From CAWEQW01 sp963811365 (GTDB lineage: Bacteria; Actinomycetota; Actinomycetes; Propionibacteriales; Nocardioidaceae): DNA of 64,000 nt. Below, in pieces: positions 59,152-64,000 of the stretch. The stretch is taken from assembly GCA_963811365.1 (NCBI GenBank), contig CAWEQW010000002.1, positions 372,001 through 436,000 of the forward strand. The letters run 5' to 3'. Under the pieces are notes generated by a model, which had not been told where the DNA came from, ran no database searches, and worked only from the letters and a program-made list of their open reading frames with translations. Every line of letters starts with the position of its first letter. Position 1 is the stretch's first letter. Made by a program: the position numbers and the translations under genes.

Positions 59152-60342
59152 ATGTCCGGATCCGTCATCGTCGCCGGTGCCCGCACCCCGATCGGGCGAC
59201 TGCTGGGAGGGCTGAAGGACCAGTCCGCCGCGGACCTCGGGGGAGTGGCGATCAAGGGCGCCCTGGAGAAGGCAGGGATCAGCGGCGACCAGGTCGAGTA
59301 CGTCATCCTCGGCCAGGTCATCCAGGCCGGCGCCGGTCAGATCACCGCCCGCCAGGCGGCGTACAAGGGCGGCATCCCGCTCGACGTCCCGTCGATCACG
59401 ATCAACAAGGTGTGCCTGTCGGGCATCAACGCGATCGCCCTCGCCGACCAGCTGATCCGGGCCGGGGAGCACGACATCGTCGTCGCCGGCGGCATGGAGT
59501 CGATGACGAACGCCCCGCACCTGCTCCCCAAGTCCCGGGAGGGCTTCAAGTACGGCGACGTCACCCTCGTCGACTCGATGGCCCACGACGCGCTCTGGGA
59601 CCAGGTGACCAGCCAGCCGATGGGCGCGCTCACCGAGACCTGCAACGCCGACGCCGCCCAGCTGACCCGCGAGGAGCAGGACGGCTTCGCCGCGCGGTCG
59701 CACCAGCGCGCCGCCGAGGCGTGGAAGAACGGCCTGTTCGACGACGAGGTCGTCCCCGTCGAGATCCCGCAGCGCAAGGGCGACCCGGTGGTGGTCTCCC
59801 AGGACGAGGGCGTGCGCGGCGAGACGACCGTCGAGACGCTCGGCCGGCTGCGCCCCGCGTTCTCCAAGGAGGGCACGATCACGGCCGGCTCGGCCTCCCA
59901 GATCTCCGACGGCGCCTGCGCCGTGGTGGTCATGAGCAAGGCCAAGGCCGAGGAGCTCGGCCTCACCTGGCTGGCCGAGATCGGTGCCTCCGGGCAGGTC
60001 GCCGGCCCCGACTCAACGCTGCAGCTGCAGCCCGCCAGGGCGATCGCGAAGGCCTGCGCCAAGGAGGGCATCGCGACCACCGACCTGGACCTCGTCGAGA
60101 TCAACGAGGCGTTCGCGGCCGTGGGCCTCGCGTCCGGACGCGAGCTCGGTCTCGACGACGAGCTGGTCAACGTCAACGGCGGCGCCATCGCGCTCGGCCA
60201 CCCGGTCGGGATGTCCGGTGCCCGCATCGCGCTGCATCTCGCGCTCGAGCTCAAGCGCCGCGGCGGCGGCACCGGCGCGGCCGCGCTCTGCGGCGGCGGC
60301 GGGCAGGGTGACGCGCTGATCCTGCGCGTGCCCGCTTCGTGA
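59152..60342 (+). CDS. Acetyl-CoA C-acetyltransferase (thiolase)
   Basis: The enzyme joins two acetyl-CoA to acetoacetyl-CoA (or cleaves it). It has 396 residues with the nucleophile Cys88 in INKVCLSGINA, His350 in GHPVGMSGAR and Cys380 in ALCGGGGQGDA. NEAFAAVGLA is the NEAF motif. The length and motifs fit a biosynthetic AtoB/PhaA-type thiolase. Its stop overlaps the meaB start (GTGA), which ties it to B12-mutase metabolism, so it likely starts the ethylmalonyl-CoA route here. The start is ATG 59152. Confidence 0.95.
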   Translation: MSGSVIVAGARTPIGRLLGGLKDQSAADLGGVAIKGALEKAGISGDQVEYVILGQVIQAGAGQITARQAAYKGGIPLDVPSITINKVCLSGINAIALADQLIRAGEHDIVVAGGMESMTNAPHLLPKSREGFKYGDVTLVDSMAHDALWDQVTSQPMGALTETCNADAAQLTREEQDGFAARSHQRAAEAWKNGLFDDEVVPVEIPQRKGDPVVVSQDEGVRGETTVETLGRLRPAFSKEGTITAGSASQISDGACAVVVMSKAKAEELGLTWLAEIGASGQVAGPDSTLQLQPARAIAKACAKEGIATTDLDLVEINEAFAAVGLASGRELGLDDELVNVNGGAIALGHPVGMSGARIALHLALELKRRGGGTGAAALCGGGGQGDALILRVPAS

Positions 60343-61310
60343 CGCGGGCGCGCGTTCCGGTGCCCGAGCTCGTGGAACGGGCCCGGGCGGGTGACGCGCG
60401 CTCAGTGGCGCGGCTGATCTCCCTGGTGGAGGACGCCTCCCCGCTTCTCCGCGAGGTGATGGCGGGGCTGGCTCCGTACACCGGCAACGCGCAGATCGTC
60501 GGCATCACGGGCTCACCCGGCGTCGGCAAGTCGACCTCGACGTCGGTGCTGGTCACCGCCCTGCGCGCGGCCGGCAAACGGGTCGGTGTGCTGGCCGTGG
60601 ACCCGACGTCGCCGTTCTCCGGCGGGGCGCTGCTCGGCGACCGGGTCCGGATGCAGGACCACGCCACCGACCGCGACGTGTTCATCCGCTCGATGGCCAC
60701 CCGTGGCCACCTCGGGGGGCTGGCGTGGTCGACACCGCAGGCGCTGCGGGTCCTCGACGCTGCGGGCTGCGACGTGGTGCTGGTGGAGACGGTCGGCGTC
60801 GGGCAGAGCGAGGTGGAGATCGCCGGGCTCGCCGACACGACGATGGTGCTGCTCGCCCCCGGGATGGGCGACGGGATCCAGGCGGCCAAGGCGGGGATCC
60901 TCGAGATCGGCGACCTGTACGTCGTCAACAAGGCCGACCGCGACGGCGCCGAGCAGGTCCGCCGCGACCTGCGCGCGATGCTGGGGCTGGCCGACCGCGG
61001 CGACGACCCGCAGCGGTTCTGGAGACCGCCGATCGTGCTGACCGTCGCGCAGACCGGCACGGGCATCGACGACGTGGTGGCGGCGCTCGACAAGCACCGC
61101 GCGTGGATGGAGGAGACCGGCGAGCTCGCCCGCCGCCGGGTCCGGCGGGCGCGCGACGAGATCGAGGCGATCGCGGTGACCGCGCTGCGGGAGAGGTGGG
61201 GGGACGTCTCGTCCCGCCGCGAGCTGGACTCCCTGGCCGACCGGGTGGCCGCCGGGCGCACCGACCCGTACGCCGCGGCCGACGTGCTGCTGGACAGCTA
61301 CACCGACTGA
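60339..61310 (+). CDS. meaB: Methylmalonyl-CoA mutase-associated GTPase MeaB
   Basis: MeaB is a G3E-family GTPase that guards the B12 mutase and gates cofactor loading. GTG 60339 overlaps the thiolase stop and gives 323 residues. The P-loop is GITGSPGVGKSTSTSVLV. The MeaB-specific VDPTSPFSGGALLGDRVRM, IRSMATRGHLGGLA, ETVGVGQSEVEI (switch region) and VVNKADRDGAEQV (NKxD) are clear. It may serve the MeaA-type mutase at 41549 or a methylmalonyl-CoA mutase outside the window. The last 13 bp overlap the convergent exporter gene. Confidence 0.96.
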   Translation: MTRARVPVPELVERARAGDARSVARLISLVEDASPLLREVMAGLAPYTGNAQIVGITGSPGVGKSTSTSVLVTALRAAGKRVGVLAVDPTSPFSGGALLGDRVRMQDHATDRDVFIRSMATRGHLGGLAWSTPQALRVLDAAGCDVVLVETVGVGQSEVEIAGLADTTMVLLAPGMGDGIQAAKAGILEIGDLYVVNKADRDGAEQVRRDLRAMLGLADRGDDPQRFWRPPIVLTVAQTGTGIDDVVAALDKHRAWMEETGELARRRVRRARDEIEAIAVTALRERWGDVSSRRELDSLADRVAAGRTDPYAAADVLLDSYTD

Positions 61311-62191
61311 GCGCGGCTACCGGTGCGCTCGGCGCCGACCCCGGCTGCGACCACGAAGCCGATGCCGAGCACGGCCATGGCTTCCGGGTGCTGGTGCAGC
61401 GCGACGGCGCCGACCAGCAGCGCGATCGCCGGCTCGAGGCTCATCAACGTGCCGAACGCCGCCGTGGTGAGCCGGCGCAGCGCGAGCAGCTCGAGGGTGA
61501 ACGGCAGCACCGGCAGCAGCACCGCGAGCCCGGCGCCGTACACCAGCACCTGCCAGGTCATCGACGGCAGCACCGCCGGCCCCACGACCAGCGTCGCGAC
61601 CAGGCCGGCGACGGGCATCGAGACGGCCAGCCCCTGGATGCCGGCGACCTCGTCGCCGACCCGCTGGGTGAGCAGGATGTACGCCGCCCAGCAGGTGGCC
61701 GCCCCGAGGGCGAACGCCACCCCGACGAGGTCCACCGACCCGGTCCACGGTCGGGTCAGCAGCAGGACGCCGACGGCGGCCAGGGCGGGCCAGAGCAGCT
61801 GGCGCCGGGAGCTGCTGCGCGTCACCGCGACGCCGAGCGGGCCGAGGAACTCCAGCGCGCTGGCGGTGCCGAGCGGGAGGTGCGAGACCGCCGTGATGAA
61901 CAGCATCGTCACGCCGGCGGTCACGGTGCCGAGCAGCACGCACCCGGTGAGCTGGCGCCGGTCGAAGCGGGTCAGCCGAGGCCGCCCGAGGGCGAGCATG
62001 ATCACGCCGGCCCAGGCCAGCCGCACCCAGGCCGCGCCTTCCGGGCCCACGACGCCGAAGAGCCCGACCGAGGCGGCGATCCCGAGCTGGACCAGCGTCA
62101 TCGAGGCCAGCGCCATGCCCGTGCCGGTGCGGGCGGCTGCCCGGCCGGGAACCGTGACCGGGCCGGGGGCGGGCGCGTGCTCGACGGTCAT
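61298..62191 (-). CDS. EamA-family (RhtA-like) drug/metabolite exporter
   Basis: I prefer ATG 62191 (MTVEHAPAP, 297 residues); an upstream in-frame ATG at 62257 would lie in the LysR operator. Ten hydrophobic segments form two EamA repeats. Examples are GMALASMTLVQLGIAASVGLF, VRLAWAGVIMLAL, SALEFLGPLGVAVT and PFTLELLALRRLTTAAFGTLMSLEPAIALLVGAVAL, the last matching the RhtA threonine/homoserine exporter subgroup. It is divergent from a LysR regulator that likely controls it. Substrate unproven, amino acids being plausible. Confidence 0.88.
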   Translation of the reverse strand: MTVEHAPAPGPVTVPGRAAARTGTGMALASMTLVQLGIAASVGLFGVVGPEGAAWVRLAWAGVIMLALGRPRLTRFDRRQLTGCVLLGTVTAGVTMLFITAVSHLPLGTASALEFLGPLGVAVTRSSSRRQLLWPALAAVGVLLLTRPWTGSVDLVGVAFALGAATCWAAYILLTQRVGDEVAGIQGLAVSMPVAGLVATLVVGPAVLPSMTWQVLVYGAGLAVLLPVLPFTLELLALRRLTTAAFGTLMSLEPAIALLVGAVALHQHPEAMAVLGIGFVVAAGVGAERTGSRAQSV

Positions 62192-62228
62192 GGGCCCAGT
62201 ACAGAGCACGAGGACCGTTCGCGTCCAC

Positions 62229-62257
62229 ATGCCGATGGTGGACATCTTGTTCGGCAT
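62229..62257. promoter_or_regulatory. Inverted repeat in the eamA/lysR divergent region
   Basis: ATGCCGA (62229-62235) and TCGGCAT (62251-62257) are exact complements around 15 bases. They lie between the exporter start at 62191 and the regulator start at 62260. LysR-type sites are interrupted dyads of this size near their own promoter, so this is a good candidate for the regulator binding site. Confidence 0.5.
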
Positions 62258-62259
62258 CG

Positions 62260-63189
62260 ATGGACAATGAGGTGATGGACCCCCGCCGCCTCGAGCTGCT
62301 GCTCGCGCTGTCCCGGCTCGGGTCGATGCGCGCGGTCGCCGACGACCTCGGCGTCACCACGTCGACCGTCTCCCAGCAGCTCGCCGTCCTCGCCCGCGAG
62401 GCAGGCACTGCGCTCGTCGAACCGGAGGGCCGCCGGGTCCGGCTCACCCCGGCCGGGCGGCGGCTGGCCGAGCACGCCGTCAGCGTGCTGGCAGCGCTCG
62501 AGGCCGCCCGGCTCGACCTCGACCCGTCGGCCGAGCCGGCCGGGACGGTGCGGGTGGCGGCGTTCGCCACGGCGGTGCGCGACCTGCTGCTGCCCGTCGT
62601 ACGCCGGCTGGCCGAGCGGGAGCTGCCGGTGTCGCTGGTCCTCCTGGAGCACGAGCCGGACGAGGCGCTCGGGCTGCTCGCCGCCGACGAGGTCGACCTG
62701 GCGCTGACCTACGACTACAACCTCGCACCGGCCTCGTTCGACCGGACCGTCGAGGTCACGCCGCTCGACGTCCGAGCCTGGAGCCTCGCCGTGCCGGCGG
62801 CCGCTGCGGGCGCCGTCCCGGCGTCGAGCAGTGCGCCGGCGGTTTTCGGCCGCTTCGCGGACGCCGACTGGGTGGTGAACTCCCGCAACAGTGCGGACGG
62901 CGACGTGGTGCGGCTGGTGGCCTCCCTCGCCGGCTTCACGCCGCGGGTCGTGCACCGCGCCGACAGCCTGGAGCTCGTCGAGGACATGGTGCTCGCCGGG
63001 CTCGGCGTGGGCCTGCTTCCCGAAGCGCCCGCGACCCGCAGGGGCGTCGCGCTGCTCCCGCTGCGCGACCCGCCGGTCGAGCTGCGGTCGTTCGCCGTCG
63101 TACGCCGGGGAAGGGCGGCGTGGCCGGCGCTGGCCCTGGTGCTGCGGATCCTCGCCGAGGAGCGGCAGGTTCCCCGGACTCCCGGCTGA
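62260..63189 (+). CDS. LysR-family transcriptional regulator
   Basis: The regulator has 309 residues from ATG 62260; ATG 62275 (MDPRRLELLLALSRLGSMRAVADDLGVTTSTVSQQLAVL) is the better match to the family N-terminus. The helix-turn-helix occupies about residues 20-45. The effector domain begins at about 92 (GTVRVAAFATAVRDLLLPVVRRL) and contains LLEHEPDEALGLLAADEVDLALTYDYN. It most likely regulates the divergent EamA exporter. The two starts flank a candidate dyad. Confidence 0.9.
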   Translation: MDNEVMDPRRLELLLALSRLGSMRAVADDLGVTTSTVSQQLAVLAREAGTALVEPEGRRVRLTPAGRRLAEHAVSVLAALEAARLDLDPSAEPAGTVRVAAFATAVRDLLLPVVRRLAERELPVSLVLLEHEPDEALGLLAADEVDLALTYDYNLAPASFDRTVEVTPLDVRAWSLAVPAAAAGAVPASSSAPAVFGRFADADWVVNSRNSADGDVVRLVASLAGFTPRVVHRADSLELVEDMVLAGLGVGLLPEAPATRRGVALLPLRDPPVELRSFAVVRRGRAAWPALALVLRILAEERQVPRTPG

Positions 63190-63248
63190 GGCGGCTCCGG
63201 ACTGGCAGGATGGAGGTGTCCGCCCGAGACGGCAGAGTCGAGGTCGCC

Positions 63249-63740
63249 ATGACGTCCGACCGCATGCTGGTCCTGCTGCGGCACGCCAAGTCCGACTGGT
63301 CCACGACCCACCACGTCGACGCCGAGCGCCCGCTCGCCCATCGCGGTCGCCACCAGGCCCCGGAGGCGGGGCGGTGGCTGGCCGGGCATCTCAAGCGCAT
63401 CGACCTCGCGGTCGTCTCGCCGGCCAGGCGGGCGGTCGAGACCTGGGAGCTGGCCTCCCGGGAGCTGCCGGAGCCCCCGCCCGTGCTCGTCGACGACCGG
63501 GTCTACGCGGCGTCCGACGAGCAGCTGCTCGAGGTGGTCCACGGGCTGCCGGACGATGCGCACATCGTGGTGGTGGTCGGCCACAACCCGGGACTGGAGG
63601 AGCTCGTGGAGCTGCTCGCCGGTGAGTGGGTGGCCCTGCCGACCTCGGCGCTGGCCGTGCTCGAGCTCGAGGGGCCGTGGTCGACCGCCGAGCCGTGCAC
63701 GGCGTCGCTGCACTCGTCGGGGCGGCCGCCCCGCGACTGA
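63249..63740 (+). CDS. SixA-like histidine phosphatase
   Basis: The start ATG 63249 has GAGG 6 bp upstream and gives 163 residues. The RHG-type active site is LVLLRHAKSDWSTTHHVDAERPLAHRGRHQAPEAG, with the phosphorylated His in LRHAKS; VVSPARRAVETWELA has the second Arg; VVVVGHNPGLEELVELLAG contains the second His. The RHAKS variant is the hallmark of SixA/short histidine phosphatases, which act on phosphohistidine proteins or small phosphates. The partner is unknown; no phosphotransfer protein is nearby. Confidence 0.9.
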   Translation: MTSDRMLVLLRHAKSDWSTTHHVDAERPLAHRGRHQAPEAGRWLAGHLKRIDLAVVSPARRAVETWELASRELPEPPPVLVDDRVYAASDEQLLEVVHGLPDDAHIVVVVGHNPGLEELVELLAGEWVALPTSALAVLELEGPWSTAEPCTASLHSSGRPPRD

Positions 63741-63756
63741 GCGGTGCGCGACGGGG

Positions 63757-63993
63757 TCAGGCGGAGTGCGCCGCCCGGGCCCGCCACCAGCGCCAGCCGA
63801 GGGTGACCACGAGGGCCCCGGCCAGCGAGCCGATGATGCCGCTGGGGCGGAAGGAGACCCCGTCCCCGGACAGCAGGCTGATCAGCAGCCCGCCGATGAA
63901 GGAGCCGACCAGCCCGGCCACGATCGCCATGGGCCAGTCGATCTTGCCGTCTTCCCGGCCGAGGATCCACTGGGCACCGGCGCCGATGGCCAT
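63757..63993 (-). CDS. GlsB/YeaQ/YmgE-like stress-response membrane protein, probably cut by the window end
   Basis: The visible 78 residues contain two to three hydrophobic segments: PMAIVAGLVGSFIGGLLISLL and GIIGSLAGALVVTLGWRWW are clear, and MAIGAGAQWI looks like the end of an earlier helix. The glycine-rich text resembles the GlsB/YeaQ transglycosylase-associated family, whose members usually have another N-terminal helix (IIGWI..G). An ATG exists at 63993, but the frame stays open to the end of the window, so the true start is probably outside. Confidence 0.68.
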   Translation of the reverse strand: MAIGAGAQWILGREDGKIDWPMAIVAGLVGSFIGGLLISLLSGDGVSFRPSGIIGSLAGALVVTLGWRWWRARAAHSA

Positions 63994-64000
63994 GCCGAAG

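Noticed and set aside
61317..62570. Minus-strand open frame running from the exporter into the LysR gene
   Set aside because: It is out of frame with the exporter, whose ten hydrophobic segments are clear, and is Arg/Ala-rich throughout.

Overview
The window is a 64 kb chromosomal segment from a high-GC actinomycete, most probably a member of the Nocardioidaceae (Nocardioides-like). This rests on the gene families seen: a Kgd-type fused oxoglutarate decarboxylase/dehydrogenase, nickel superoxide dismutase with its SodX protease, NucS mismatch endonuclease, MurA with the Cys-to-Asp exchange, DUF2550 after the ATP synthase operon, DUF6104 and DUF6325 proteins, and many GTG starts with GTGA or ATGA overlaps. 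The genus is inference; no rRNA gene is present.

Layout. 0.2-9.3 kb: a membrane protein, an anti-sigma/sigma-B-type pair, divergent sodN and sodX, malic enzyme, a quinone-reductase-like dehydrogenase, a DUF6104 protein and kgd. 9.4-14.0 kb is an accessory-looking zone: a decayed LCP-family gene, a four-helix membrane protein, a DszB-like desulfinase homologue, a TetR regulator with three matching candidate operators, a DUF6325 protein with a tiny Arg/Asp-rich partner, and an arylsulfatase relic. 14.0-23.5 kb: tRNA-Arg(CCG), a response regulator overlapping argS, lysA, hom-thrC-thrB and rho. From about 18.94 to 23.77 kb the genes, including thrC, thrB and rho, carry many small frameshifts that look like consensus errors. 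23.5-26.5 kb: an overlapping operon of receiver protein, membrane-anchored HEAT-repeat protein and processive GT2 glycosyltransferase. 26.6-39.1 kb: rpmE, prfA, prmC, tsaC/sua5, a WecA-like transferase, the full atpBEFHAGDC operon with two small atpI/Z-like genes, and DUF2550.

39.1-64 kb mixes core and catabolic genes. The unifying theme is the ethylmalonyl-CoA route for C2/C4-CoA assimilation: acetyl-CoA acetyltransferase, a tandem-fused 3-hydroxybutyryl-CoA dehydrogenase, crotonyl-CoA carboxylase/reductase, MeaA (ethylmalonyl-CoA mutase type), methylmalonyl-CoA/ethylmalonyl-CoA epimerase, the G-protein chaperone MeaB and a PduO-type cobalamin adenosyltransferase. Interspersed are murA, a STAS protein, an SGNH hydrolase, a lipoprotein, frameshifted D-amino-acid oxidase and DUF222-HNH genes, nucS, a TMEM175-like channel, an alpha/beta hydrolase, an AI-2E-type permease coupled to a coiled-coil protein, the pxpABC 5-oxoprolinase genes, a divergent EamA exporter/LysR pair, a SixA-like phosphatase, and a GlsB/YeaQ-like gene cut by the window end.

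No rRNA genes, CRISPR arrays, complete insertion sequences or prophage genes were seen. The most interesting unexplained unit is the TetR/desulfinase-like cluster at 10.2-12.9 kb, whose three near-identical palindromes define a small regulon. The second is the receiver/HEAT/GT2 operon, probably for a surface polysaccharide.
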